This document shows, piece by piece, positions 10,276 to 21,342 of a stretch of DNA of 64,000 nucleotides. The position numbers and the translations under genes are program-made. Every line of letters starts with the position of its first letter. Position 1 is the stretch's first letter. Source of the stretch: Bacteroides rodentium JCM 16496 (GTDB lineage Bacteria; Bacteroidota; Bacteroidia; Bacteroidales; Bacteroidaceae); NCBI RefSeq assembly GCF_000614125.1, contig NZ_BAKJ01000018.1:16100-80099 (forward strand), written 5' to 3'. The notes below the pieces were generated by a model. The model was not told where the DNA came from, searched no databases, and saw nothing but the letters and a program-made list of their open reading frames with translations.

Positions 10276-13200
10276 CTACATCATCATAAACTTCCCGTGG
10301 ATTGTATAGTCGAGTTTTTCTTTTAATCTTTGTATATCAACCGGCTTGGACATATATCCGTTAAAGCCATTCTGCATAATCTTTTCTTTGTCTGAAGCAA
10401 AGGAGTATGCCGTTACTGCAATAATGGGTACCGTTTTGGAGATTTTACGTATTTCGCGAGTTGCTTCATATCCATCCATTTTTGGCATATTGATGTCCAT
10501 GATAACCACATGCGGATGAAACTTTTGATGGAGTTCCACGGCTTCCTCTCCATTCCAAGCGTGAACCAACTCATAATCTTTTGTAGGATAGACTCAAACA
10601 ACATATAGTTGCTTTCGTTGTCCTCAGCTATCAGGATTGTTGGCTTTTCCTTAATTTTCTCGTTCAAAAGAGGCATTACTGTTAGATTAGTTTCCTTTTG
10701 AACCTCTTTCGGTTTATAGGGTATTGTAAACCAGAAAGTACTTCCTTTACCTTCTCCTTCGGAATCTACTCCGATGCGTCCTTTCATTCTTGTGACAATG
10801 TTTTTGCATATTGAGAGTCCTAATCCCGTTCCTTGTATAAAGGTGTTTACTTTGGTAAACCGTTCAAATATTTTCTTCTGGTTCTCTAGTGAGATACCTA
10901 TTCCCGTATCTTTTACGTAGAAATAGATTTCTTCTCCACGGATTTTGTATCCAAACATAATCTCACCTTTTTCTGTGAATTTTGCAGCGTTGACTAGCAG
11001 GTTGATGAGGACTTGAGAGAGACGGTTATGTTCTGTCTGTACATAACAAACAGGTTCCCCTGGAACGAATCGTAGGACAACACCTGGTTGCAGTCTGTCT
11101 CGTACTGTGTTTTCCACATCTTTTGCCAACTGATTTAAATCAACATTCTGATATTTGAATTCCAGTGTATTTGCTTCTATTTTTGAAAGATCGAGAATGT
11201 CACTTATCAGTTGCAATAGCAACTGGTTGTTGGTTTCTATAATGCTGATGAACTCTTTACGTTCGGTTTCGTTTTCGGTTGCAGTCAGTAAGCTGGAGAA
11301 TCCTACGATGGCATTCAAGGGAGTACGTATTTCATGACTCATATTGGCCAGAAATGCAGATTTCAACCGTTCGGACTCTTGGGCTTTTTCTCGTGCCCGG
11401 ATAAGCGCTTCTTCTTGTCTTTTACGTTCTGTTATCAGTAAAAGGGAACCGACAAGCGATATCGGACAGCCATTTTTGTCGCGCTGATCAACTACTGCAT
11501 TGGTTTCCATCCAGTCTATTATTTTTCGTCCTTCTATTTCGGTGATAATGCGATACTCTTCTCTGGCATGTTGCAACTTTCCTAAAATGAGATTTTTATG
11601 TACTTGGTGCATACGTTCGAAGTCTTCCGGATGTATCTTTCGGAAATATTCTGACGCCTTGATAATATCTACTTGGTCTGTGGAACTTTTCTCTTTTGTA
11701 AAGTTCATATGGTCTAATATCTTTTGTGCTTCGCAATAGATTAATTCTTTTTTTAAATCCCAGCGCCATGGTATGATGCGCGCTATGCTCAGTGTCATTT
11801 CCAGCTTTTTGTTAGTTTCTCGTAATGTGTTTTCGGCATCTTTACGAGCTGTAATGTTTACAGCGAAGACATCCAAAGTGTGTTTTTGGGATGCCGGGCA
11901 GAGAATGAATTCGTAAAAGCTGTTTGTTTGTTTGAAGTAATGAGTAAATGTTACTGTTTGTTTTTCTTGGAATACCATTTCCATGAAATGTGTCAGGTGC
12001 TCTATTTGGGAAAAGGCATTTTTTTGTGAACCATCAGCGGTTGGCGTAAACTGGTTGTTGAAGATGATGTTGCCGCACCGATAGCTCATATCTGCTATTT
12101 GTCCTGTTTTGTCGAAGAAAACCTCTATCTGGGTATAAGATATCGGCATGTTGCGTAAAAGGGTATCATGGGCACTTAGCAAGGCGATCTTCTTTCGTTG
12201 GAACCAATAAATGACTAAAGCTATGATAAGTAGTGAGAGTATCAGCACTACTCCACAAATAATCCACCATTGATATTTCTGCCAGAATGTAAGCGGTTTA
12301 TGTATAAATACCGTGTTCATCGGACAAAGGGTGGCGTCAAGACCGTCTATCTGTAGCTGTGAATAGTTGATGAGGGGATATGATTGTTTGCTGTATTCAA
12401 ACGGGATATTCCGTGCGTCTTCTCCTTCGAATATCTGCTTGAGTGCCGAAGAAAGTGACTTCTGCACTTCCATGCGGTCATAGAAATATCCTCCCACAAA
12501 TCCCTCTTTGCCCACATAGGCACTTCTTAGTGCAAATACGGGCTGGGGCGACGATGCAACCAGCTGGAAGTCTCCGCTGATGAGTGTAGGAAAACCGAGC
12601 AGGTTCTTACGTTCGTAAAACCATGTGGAAAAAAGCATACCTATCTCCGGTTCATCATTTAGCAGATAGGCTTGTAATTCGTTTTGGTTTCTTTCATTAC
12701 CTATTAAACGTTTATAGCGGAGGTTTGGATACTGTGACGTTATATAGCATGAATAAGCCGGTCCAGGTCTTGGTTATGATAGAGTTCATCTGCTGCAAAT
12801 ACAATAATTTTCATTTTGGGCTGCATCTGTACCATCATGTCGATGGTCTCTTTGTACATATACGGCGTTTCAATGAAGGTAAAGTTGTATTGTTGCCGTA
12901 GGTCGGCCAAAGGAGCTGTGGCGTTATCGGGCATGTGTATAGGACGTCCGGTGAAATAATATTCCCGGGTGGCATACGTGTCTTCATTGCCTATCAATAC
13001 CATCGGGATATTTCCCCACTCGCTCAAAATACGTTCCCTTAAAGTAAAAGCCATGTTGCCGATAAGTACGAGATAATCAGGCTTCTTTTTCCGGAAACGT
13101 TGGAAAATGCCATTCTCCATCCGGATATATGATGAGTCATTACGGATAAACGTCCCGTTCATGTGTACTACATCGGCTGTGATATCCTCTATGGAAGATG

Positions 13201-13378
13201 TTTGCAGTAGGATAGGGGTTATAAGCTCCTGGCTCCAGGGTGCGCTTTCATTGTACGAGTTTATAATAAGTAATCTGCGGTGTTTACCGACAATGGTTTC
13301 ATTGGCAAAAGCCAAGTTTAAATATAGAAAAATGAAGCATAAGCTAATTGTACATCTTTTAAATAAAAATACTTTCAT
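10276..13378 (-). CDS. Hybrid sensor histidine kinase/response regulator (two apparent bases missing)
   Basis: Membrane sensor of about 1034 residues after joining three frames. Order: signal peptide (LCFIFLYLNLAFA); a periplasmic sugar-binding-protein-like sensor (RLLIINSYNESAPWSQ, PDYLVLIGN, IPMVLIGNEDTY); a transmembrane helix (WWIICGVVLILSLLIIALVIYWF); PAS-like regions; HisKA with AFLANMSHEIRTPLNAI; HATPase with NLLVNAAKF, DTGIGI and GTGLGLSI; and a receiver with ILIAEDNESN and VVIMDINMPKMDGYEA ending at VTAYSF...SKPVD. Breaks lie near 12747 and near 10578; each is repaired by one base. There is no output DNA-binding domain, so the signal must pass to another protein. The neighbouring pilin gene is on the same strand, but a link is unproven. 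Confidence 0.9.
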
Positions 13379-13424
13379 AACTTAACTTTTTAAGTAATAT
13401 GTTGTCTAATAACAATTTGATTGC

Positions 13425-13458
13425 CATATGCATTATTTATACAAAAATAATACATATG
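13425..13458. promoter_or_regulatory. Palindromic operator-like site overlapping a -7 box
   Basis: CATATGCATTATTT and AAATAATACATATG form a 14-bp inverted repeat with one mismatch around a 6-base spacer. On the minus strand a TATTTTTG (-7-like) lies at 13449-13442, inside the palindrome and about 65 bp upstream of the sensor kinase start. No clear -33 box was found. A dimeric regulator covering the promoter is a reasonable inference. Confidence 0.45.
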
Positions 13459-13876
13459 CATTTTAATCTTAAAATATAATCGTTGAAATTTAAAATAATT
13501 AACAATATGTTTTGTTGTATATGCTTAATCTTAATGTAATTATTGTTCTATATTATCTGGCAGGTGCGTACAAGAGTGAGAGGGAGTTTATGCGGAACAT
13601 TATTTTGGAACGTTTGCTCAAATGATGCACCGTCCGGAGAAGACGGTACTTTCATGTTCGCCTCCGAAGAGTTCGACATGGAGGTGAATGCGTGTGAGAG
13701 CAGGCTGAAGGACAATGGCAGAAAACCGATAAACCTGGATGCTTTGCGGCAAAGGAACCACAATCACAGCGGTCTTGTATTGGGCCGTGTGGTTGGAGTG
13801 GGTGGCCTGGGTGGAGGCAGCACTTCAAAAGAGGTGGCGGCCTATTTGCCTATGTGATTTTTTTGTTATTTCCATG
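13459..13876. other. Intergenic stretch with an unrecognised G+C-richer block
   Basis: Between the sensor kinase and the stand-alone pilin. The first 80 bp are AT-rich. From about 13560 to 13857 the base composition becomes clearly richer in G+C, and a plus-strand frame of 104 codons is open there (13543-13857; internal SNDAPSGEDGTF, ACESRLKDNGRKP, glycine-rich VGVGGLGGGS). I recognise no family in either strand and do not call a gene. It may be a decayed fragment. Confidence 0.4.
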
Positions 13877-15825
13877 TCAGTTGTTAGGAATCCAGGTGGT
13901 TAATGCACCTCTCCAGGGGATTACGTCAACGGATAGCGTAAGGTAGTGCCTGTTGTTTTCATTTGGGGTGTTCGGAGTTATGGGAACGGGGTCGTTTTCC
14001 GAAATACGCGGATGTCCCAGACGGTTAATTCCGGTTACGGAAAGTCTGTAAATGTTGTTGCGCACTATGGCGAACTCCATCGGTCCCATCACGGTGTCAT
14101 CGTTGTTGTCATTGTGTCGGTTCCAGCAGAAGTAGTAACAGTAATAGCCTGCTGCGTCGTAGTTGTCCGTGCTCGATTGATAAAGGGTGAACTGCGCTTT
14201 TTTGGCGGCTTTCCTGAAATCTGCCTGGAATGCTTCGTTGTTAATGTTCTGTTCATGCCACTTTTGCCACAAATGGTCTGGGCTTGTTTGGTCTGCGCTG
14301 TAGACGGCTGCCTGCCCATTGCCTTTTATGGTGAGATTCTTCTTTTTTTCATTTCCGAATACGGCTTTATAGAACCTGCTGTTCTCTTCTGCCTGGAATG
14401 CTTTTTCGCGCACTTCCTCCCATGTCACGTAGAGTGTATTGGCGTAGGAATAAAGGATAGGGTCTTTGGTCGGATTTCCCTTGGCGTTTGCAATGGCATC
14501 CTTCAATTTCCGGGAGCTTTGTCGGTCGCCATGATTTGTCCTTTGAGTACGATGCCGGTAGTGATTCCGTTTTGTTGCATTTCTATGCCGGGAATGGTGT
14601 TTTCGGTTACATAGCGCCATGTGTGGTAGTCTTTTCCCTTATTTTTGATGACTTTTGAAATCAGTGAGGTGTACCATTGGCTGCGTGCAGTGGCATCAAT
14701 GTGCCAGTTACCTCCTTCGTAGTTGCCGAGGCAGAAGTTGAAGTAATCCTTGAAGGGATAACCTTTGTCAATGTTTTTGTCAATTCCGTTTTTTATGGTA
14801 GCATCTGTGTCTACCACGTAGTTGGTTTGGGGACCATGGCGGTATTCTGCTCCGCAAATCAGTGCGCCGGTATTGCTGCCGTCGGTCGACACGCGTCGCA
14901 GGTAGTAGAAGTCGCGGCTCATGTTCACCAGTGCCATTTTGGTCAGTTTCACCTTCAGGGTGGCGTTGTTTTCATCATCTCCCAGCACGTAGGTTTGGTC
15001 TTCGTTTTTACTTCCGTCTTTGAAGTCGATACGTGCTACGGCACGTTCCACCAGGATGTTGCCTTCGTTGTTTATCTCTTTTTCTTTAGCGCCTTGCCGG
15101 TTCATGCCGGAGAAGTTGAAGGGAGTATTCTTTTGGGTGTACTTTTCCCAATATTCCATTTTTGGGGGAATATTCTTTTCAATGCACGCTCTGTCTGCGG
15201 TAGACATCAGGAATCCATGTTGATGGTCTTTTCCTCCCCACACAGCTTCTCCTCTTATTATGTTGCCATTGGCATCTTCAGTAATGTTTTCGGTTTTGTG
15301 TATCCATTCTTCCAACATGAAATCTTTCAGCATGAAATGCTCTTTGAAGAGGTCTTTTAGTTCATTCGTAGGGTTACAAAAGGCGTAGATATGAATTTTG
15401 TCTTTTTCTTTCGTACTGTCAGCCTTATAATAGGCAGCCAGTGCGGCTTTGTCTATTTTCTGGACGGTGCCGACAGTGCCTTTTGCTTTGTTGAGGACTG
15501 CCAACGATGCTTGTTCGCCGCAGGCAATGAATTTGTCATCTTTGTCGGCCAGCACAAGCAGGATGTTGTTCACCCGGTTCTCGAACTCTCTTGTTGCGGC
15601 ATTGTTTGTATTGCCAATGCTGTCGGGCTTATTATTTTCATTATCCGCATTTGTATTCACTGTAGGCAGTTGCACTTGTACATTTACGTACACCACATCT
15701 TCAGACTTGTCCGGCTTTACATCTGTTTTTACGCCTGCTTTTTTGTCAGCGGGGTTGCCGCAACCTGCCATGGTGCATATTGCCAGTATGCTGATAAAAA
15801 AAATGTTCCGGTTTCTCTTTTTCAT
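13877..15825 (-). CDS. Mfa1-family major fimbrial subunit, stand-alone copy (one apparent base missing)
   Basis: Lipoprotein-type pilin precursor: MKKRNRNIFFISILAICTMAGCG ends in a lipobox (MAGC). About 649 residues after restoring one C near 14511 (KAP then RKLKDAIANAKG). It is clearly paralogous to the operon pilin at 23847-25844: shared NYVVDTDA, FYYLRRVS, WRYVTENTIPGI, GPMEFAIVRNNIYRLSV and RLGHPRISENDP. Its C-terminus (VIPWRGALTTWIPNN) differs from that paralogue's. A promoter-like TTGG-N20-TATTTTTG lies directly upstream, so it is probably transcribed separately from the phase-variable operon. Mature product would be the shaft subunit of a type V pilus or an alternative subunit. Confidence 0.85.
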
Positions 15826-15854
15826 AGCGTAAATTTATTAAGAATTTCGGCGTA

Positions 15855-15886
15855 CAAAAATAAAACAAATTGGTAATAGTTCCCAA
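15855..15886 (-). promoter_or_regulatory. Promoter candidate for the stand-alone pilin
   Basis: Minus strand: TTGG (15886-15883), 20-base spacer, TATTTTTG (15862-15855), one mismatch to the -33 consensus TTTG. It is 30 bp upstream of ATG 15825. A small AATTGG/CCAATT inverted repeat overlaps the -33 region. Confidence 0.55.
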
Positions 15887-16134
15887 TTTTTTACTATTAT
15901 ATTTCTGTTTTTTCATGAATAAACATTGGTTTAACATGATTTGTAAAGCAACATAGTACCATACTGATGTTGATAAAAAGTGAGGGAAATACCGTTTTCT
16001 CTTTTTCACGAAAGTCTGAGAAAACTTGCGGAAGTAGCAAGAGGGAAGTAGCAAAAAACTGAAAATCAATTGTCTGTGGATTGCCAATGAATAGGGAGAA
16101 AGCCATAAAAGGTAAAGGCTGTGCAGGATTGAAA
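15887..16134. other. Intergenic region, no gene seen
   Basis: Spacer between the thioredoxin-like gene and the pilin. AT-rich, with a direct repeat of GAAGTAGCAA near 16030. I see no strong terminator hairpin and no convincing open frame. Confidence 0.5.
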
Positions 16135-17114
16135 TCACTTTTTGTGCCGGAGTTGATTCCGGCTTTCTTCTGCAAGGCGCGCAAGAACTTGTTCCGGCAG
16201 TGCCTCTTTCAAGAGGACGTGTTTTTCTTTGTCCAGCAGGTAAAGGGTGGGCATGGTGGGGAATACATACGGTTCGTTGTCGGTGGAGGTGGCGGTTCCG
16301 GCTATCCAGCCGTCGGGCAGTTCGTTTCCGTTGTGGGGATGTGCTTCGGGACGGGGCGGGGTTTCATGGTCGCTTTCGGTATTGATGGCAAGCACGGTGA
16401 GCCGGTCGTCGTGCAGCATCTGCCTGAAGAGGCTGTCGGCGTGCAGCTGGGCGATGGCCTGACGGCAGTGGGTGCAGTCGGGGTTGTAGAACATTAGGAG
16501 CAGGTGCGGGGCGGAGGGGTGGCGTGTAGCGTCTGTAGTTTTCCTTCCGCAGTGTGGTAGGCGAAGTCGGTGGCTGTGGTGCCGGGGCGGTTCTTCCGGG
16601 CGGCAGAGAGCAGGAAGCGGGGGCGCGACTTTTCGGTATCGTCCAGGATAGGGGTGCGGGCCAGCTCTTCCAGAAAGGGGATGAAGTGCTCTTCGCTCTG
16701 CATGGGCGAGCCGGGGGTGTAGAGGTACTTCTCAGAGAGTTCCGCCAGCAGCAGGTAGGCGGGCTTGTCGGCTTCGGCGCGCTGCATCAGCCGGCGGACG
16801 GCGGCGGTGCGGGCTTCCTCTTGGGCATGGGGGAAGAGGGAAAGGAAGTTGGCAAGATTCTGCTCCACGAAGTCGGGGCGGCGGCTGCGCAGGGTGTCGG
16901 CGAAATCCAGACCGTCCCAGAAGTGTGCCAGGATGTAGGCGGCACGCTCGTGGGGGGTGCGCAGGGTGGTGGGCACGGAGGGCAGGGGCAGCTCTTGGGA
17001 TAGGGGCTGCTGGGCGCTGATGCTGCCCCAGAAGCCGGCAAGCAGCAGGAGGCAGTGTAGCAGGAGAAGCCGCGTCAATGATGCGGAAGACAGGTGGCCG
17101 TTCATGGTCTTCAT
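16135..17114 (-). CDS. Exported DUF5106/thioredoxin-like protein (one apparent base missing)
   Basis: About 326 residues. Signal peptide LTRLLLLHCLLLLAGFWGSISA, then a helical region (ERAAYILAHFWDGLDFAD, LFPHAQEEARTAAVRRLM, EKYLYTPGSPM) of the type found in Bacteroides DUF5106 proteins, then a thioredoxin-like domain whose active site reads FYNPDCTHCRQ (CxxC = CTHC) with a later cis-Pro region FPTMPTLYLLD. The frame breaks near 16515 just before APHLLLMFYNPDC and is restored by one base. Start ATG 17114 overlaps the TGA of the upstream Rpn remnant (ATGA), so translation may be coupled. Probably a periplasmic thiol-disulfide protein; substrate unknown. Confidence 0.8.
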
Positions 17115-17419
17115 AGCCTTTCCAGTTCCTGCTGGCTGAAAGATGCCACGCTGGCTATCTGCTCCAGCTTGTCGAAGACGAAATTCATGAAGAACACGCC
17201 ATACACTGCCTTGATGTCGGACTGCCACTCGCTGCCTTTCTTGCCCTGGGTGGTCTCCAGCTCGGGAATCTGCGCGGTGTTCAGGAAGGTGAGGTCGGTG
17301 ATGAATCGCTCTCCCTCCAGCAGGTCGTTGAGGAAGTCGATGAGCAGGTCTTTGGTAATCTCCTGTCCGAAGATTTTCTTGAAACCGCAGTCGGTGAACG
17401 GATTGATGAATTTTCCCAT
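17111..17419 (-). pseudogene. Remnant of an Rpn/PD-(D/E)XK nuclease family transposase
   Basis: 102 residues beginning MGKFINPFTDCGFKKIFGQE and FLNDLLEGERFI, the hallmark N-terminus of the Rpn (recombination-promoting nuclease) family, which I know at roughly 300 residues. After FLNTAQIPELE it jumps directly to GSEWQSDIKAVYGVFFMNF and then to the C-terminal-type FDKLEQIASVASFSQQELERL. The central D/ExK nuclease segment is absent, so it should be inactive as a nuclease. The reading frame is nevertheless open across both joins and its stop overlaps the next start codon. Confidence 0.7.
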
Positions 17420-17669
17420 GATGCCGGATTTTTAGTTGTACCGACAAATATAGGGATAAAAAATTCATTCTTCAAAGCCGCTTTGTGCTTATTTGTGTGT
17501 GCGCAGCACTAAAAAGTCATCACGGGGATGGATAGTAACTAACCTCTGTTTGTCAATGGTAAGTTTATAAGAAGAACGGACATGAAAAAGCCCGGGAGGG
17601 TTTCATGGATTATATATATATCTGATACGGGATTGTGGATAATGTAGGCCGTCTGTCAGGTACCGGATT
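17420..17669. other. Intergenic region with CCCGGGAGG motif
   Basis: No gene seen. Contains an inverted repeat CATGAAA/TTTCATG at 17581-17607 enclosing AGCCCGGGAGGG, a partial copy of the terminator stem found at 17861. It may be a second terminator-like structure. Confidence 0.4.
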
Positions 17670-17735
17670 CTGACGGCTCAGACTCCGGTACCTGACAGCT
17701 TGGACACCGGTGTCTGACGGCTCAAACACCGGAGT
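17670..17735. repeat. Three 22-bp tandem units (11+11 bp) of the CTGACGGCTCA type
   Basis: Units at 17670, 17692 and 17714, each CTGAC(G/A)GCT(C/T)(A/G) followed by (G/A)AC(T/A)CCGG plus three bases. A partial CTGTCA follows at 17736. Period is exactly 22 bp, built from two alternating 11-bp half-units. Not coding in any convincing frame. Confidence 0.8.
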
Positions 17736-17857
17736 CTGTCAAAGTGCGGTCGCTGCCCCTGAAACGGCATGGCCGGGGCATTCAGGTGTCCGGGTTGTAG
17801 AAATGACTTGCGAAGAAAAGAGGTGAAATGCGGAGTAACTTAATTCTGTTCTACTAT

Positions 17858-17884
17858 AAAAGCCCGGGAGGGATGTCCCGGGCT
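17858..17884 (-). terminator. Terminator of the pilus operon
   Basis: Perfect 9-bp stem AGCCCGGGA / TCCCGGGCT with a 6-base loop. Read on the minus strand it is followed by TTTTATAG. It lies 40 bp beyond the stop codon of the DUF4906 gene, the last gene of the leftward operon. Confidence 0.85.
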
Positions 17885-17923
17885 ATAAGATTCAAGGTGC
17901 TTCGGCCTGAAATATTATCACTA

Positions 17924-20900
17924 TTAGTCTTCTACACAGCGGATGAAGCAGGCGTCATTGTGCCAAATATTACTGCTTACTTTCATTTTTGAAATATAGT
18001 TAAAGTCAAAAGTAAAATAGTTGATATCCCAGCCGAGGGATTTACCGCCTTTTACTGTCGCTTGTTTATCAAACCAATAAATGGCGCCGGGGCGCATATA
18101 CAAGTCATAAAATAGTGGCTTTTCTTTTAACGTTTCACCTGGTTGGCTCCCATTTTCAGGATATTTATCATATCGGTCGGATGAATAGCGAAGTATTCCC
18201 ATACTAGTTGCGTCGCTTGGATTAAGCGCATCATATCGTTTGCGATGTCCATAGCCGGAAGCCCCTATGGGGAAAAACAGATTCTTACATGTCTCTTTGT
18301 TATATACAAAACACCCTCGCATACCAGCAGTTTTAGAACCAGCACCATATTGGTATGCGCCCGATATGGTAGTTGCGGTTTCTGTTGCATCATTGCCATA
18401 TAGTACACCATATCCTTGTTCTATTTTGTCAGATAGAAATAAAGCGCGAAAGTCTTCATATTCGGCTATTCGTGCTCCTTTTAAGCTGAACTTGCCTACC
18501 TCTTTCGGAGTAGATTGGGTATTTTTCTCGTATTGCCACATCGTTTTGCCGTCTTCTAGTATGTCAGGAGCAATTGTGGGAATTGCGCTCCACTGCATTT
18601 CAGAATCAGTTCCTGCGATTTTTAATGAGGGGTTATATGTTGCAGTGTGTGATGGGAAAAATGATGGTTCTACATTAATCCATTCCTTTTCGTATTTTTG
18701 GTTACTTGCCGCAATCGGGTTTGCCATGTTTCCCAATTTGAACAACGAGCCTTCGTCCAGTGGTGAAGTGGCTTCACTTGAAGCTGTTACCAAGTTATGG
18801 GCATGCCATTTGGCGCCACCATCCAGCAATGCGTCGGGAGCATCTCCTTGCCGTACAAATATCAAGTGCTGGCAAGTATAGTTGTGGTAGTTTACTCTAA
18901 TTACGGCATAACGATTTTCGTTTTCCCCGCACCCCCCACTAAAATTCACCATAAAGTCAATGGGGGTTCCCGTATTGCCCTCTACCTGTTGTTGTCCGTT
19001 TAGGTTGATAAAATTTGAGGTGCTTCCTTCTACAACTTCTGCTCTCCACGGCCCTTCGGATGTGAATTCTACAAAATTTGTCGCATTCTCCCGAGGCAAC
19101 CTGAGGAGTTTTACATGGAAAGGTGTGTTGTTATCGTGTTTTCTGTAGATTCCTTTGGGATTGACAAGGCGTCTTACTTGCAATATTTCTACATTTTCTG
19201 TCAACTCTCTAGACTCGCCTCCCGGCATCTGCAATATGGCTGTGAGTTTTACTGTAGCCCGACGCTGGTAAGCCACATAAGGGTTATTCCCTGTGTATCC
19301 GGTTGTGATAATCATCTGTTTGGCGCGCGTATAAAAAGGAATGGTTACATTTACAGTGTGTTCATTTTCGTTGGAGGTAATTGTAAATTTTCCATCCTCT
19401 TCCTCATTTTCAAACTCTTTTTTGTCCTGCAAATAGGTTCGGGTACCGATTTGTTTTGTATCATAATAATTCTGATTATTAACTATATAGTGCACCCCCT
19501 CACTACTCTCTTCCAAAATATTTGTCAATATCTTGTATTTGGTCTTGCGCAATGAAAGGAAGCCATTCCAAGGCTGATTGGCATTATTCTCATTTATTCC
19601 GCTGTAATCTTTTCTTGACGTCACATCATAATCATACCAATACGCATAGTCCAGCTGGTCTGCATTACCGGTATAAGCATCTTTGGGTGCCCAGTTGTTT
19701 GTAATAATCTCGGCTTTTAAGTCAGTAAGCGTTCCGCCTCCCGTATTAATCTTTATAGGCAGGTTCATGGTTCGGTTATACAGATAAGAGATATAATAGG
19801 GGTTGGGCGCTTCGATACCCGGTTTCTCTTCTTTGTATTCGATGTGCCAATCCACATCATTGGCATATTTGTTGAATTTCAGTGTCAGTTTGTAGTGGTG
19901 GTTGCGTTCGGCGTTGTAGTCGGTAGTGATATTCTTGCCCAGCATGAAGCGGTAAGTGATGTCACCGTTGCCCACCCGCCTTCGGCATTGGAGACGTAGT
20001 AGGCTTTTACTTCGATGTAGGTGCCGTAGGGCTTATTGTCTTTGGCTATATAGGTTTCGTTTCCAGGAAGTCCCGGAGCATCCAGTGCTCCGTCTGGTTC
20101 TCCTGTTCCGTCAGGTCCGGTAGCATCTTGTCGTTTGTCTTTTCCCGTTCCCTGCATGTTTTCGTAGAAGAAGAGTGCTTCATTGGTCTCTCCATGTGCC
20201 AGTTTGGCATACTCCTGCTCTTTGTCTTTGTAGTCTTTGCTCAATACAGAGACTCCTTTATACTCTTTATTGATGTAATAATAATACGGTTTACCTTTCG
20301 TGATGCGTGCCGGCCAGTGTTCATCGTAGTTTTTTCCTGTGGCATACGTGATGCTTTCGCCTTCTTTTATAAGGCCTCCATAATTTTCAATGTCATCATT
20401 AGAATCCATATTGATGGTGCTTTCCTTGCCTAAATAGCATTCCGTAGGTATATCCTTGATGGTAACCGATTTCAGGTAGATATATACATTCTCGTGAAGG
20501 TAGAACCATCGTAAGCAATCGTCACCTTGGAAGCCGCACGGCGTATCCAGGCGTGTAGTTTGGTGGTTGCCTGGTTTATCACTGCCACTTCGTCGTTCTG
20601 TGCGCTTCCCGTAACGGTGAAATGGCCGAACATCTGGTTGTTGGCTATTATCTCCTTATTCCATTGGAGGGAAATGCTTTTCAGACCGTCGGCAGTTTTT
20701 ATGTCTTCGGCATAATTGGTTTCAAGGTCTTCCATATTCGCCACCGCATAAATCATATAGCGCCCGTAAGGGATTCTCAGCTTAAAGTCGGCATGGGGTG
20801 TCTGTGTTTCGGCAGAAGGAAGGCCTTGCTTCTCACCGCCTATAGTTTCAGTGTTTTTTTCATTTGTTCTATCGGTTTCCGTAAGTGTATATTCTCCCTC

Positions 20901-21185
20901 TCCCGGTGTGCCCTCTTCTGCTTCTTTCAGCCTGTATATCTTCTGCAACTCCCCTTTGTCATTATACACCACCACGTGCAGGCTCTGAATCAGCTTGATG
21001 GCATCTCCTGCCGTTCGTGTGTCGGCCTCCAGCGCAGGTGTCAGGTTTTTGAACTTCACGGTGGCGCTGACAAGGCTTTCGCCTTCGCCTATCTCGCCGC
21101 CGTTGTAGAGCAAATCGTCTTGGCAGGCGGTGTTGCCGAGGCACAATATGCACAAAAGTATGTAGGCTAAAAAGTTACGTTTCAT
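17924..21185 (-). CDS. DUF4906-type fimbrial tip-like protein (two apparent bases missing)
   Basis: Large surface lipoprotein of about 1087 residues assembled from three frames (breaks near 20498 and 19981). The signal peptide with lipobox ends LGNTAC. The N-terminal part has fimbrillin-like sheets (LHVVVYNDKGELQKIY, PYGRYMIYAVAN, WIRRAASKVTIAYDG). The middle resembles DUF4906 proteins. The C-terminal 250 residues (MRGCFVYNKETCKNLFFPIGASGYG, LRYSSDRY, AIYWFDK, NDACFIRCVED) resemble a lectin- or FGE-like carbohydrate/ligand module, as expected for a tip adhesin. It is last in the operon, just before a strong terminator. The tip role is inferred from position, size and domain build. Confidence 0.75.
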
Positions 21186-21215
21186 ATCGGTTGCTTTCTT
21201 TTTGTTTATTATTTA

Positions 21216-21287
21216 GAAGACGCAGATGACACGGATGACGCGGATTTTTAATATTCTTATCCGCTTAATCCGCTTCATTCCGCGTCA
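21216..21287. repeat. Dispersed-type repeat with GACGCGGA/TCCGCGTC ends
   Basis: The 157-bp gap before the DUF4906 gene contains words such as GACGCAGATGACACGGATGACGCGGAT followed by TTATCCGCTTAATCCGC and ATTCCGCGTC. GACGCGGA (21237-21244) and TCCGCGTC (21279-21286) pair perfectly. Similar word strings occur between genes in many bacteria, from memory. Confidence 0.55.
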
Positions 21288-21342
21288 AAGCGATAGCAGA
21301 TTTCAGTTCTCGGACTGCCTGGGGGGGAGGCTCCTTCGGTGT

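Noticed and set aside
11155..11739. Plus-strand frames within the sensor kinase, and similar long antisense frames in recQ, SusC, GH92 and DUF3868
   Set aside because: They lie opposite intact conserved proteins and show low-complexity or unlikely residue composition.
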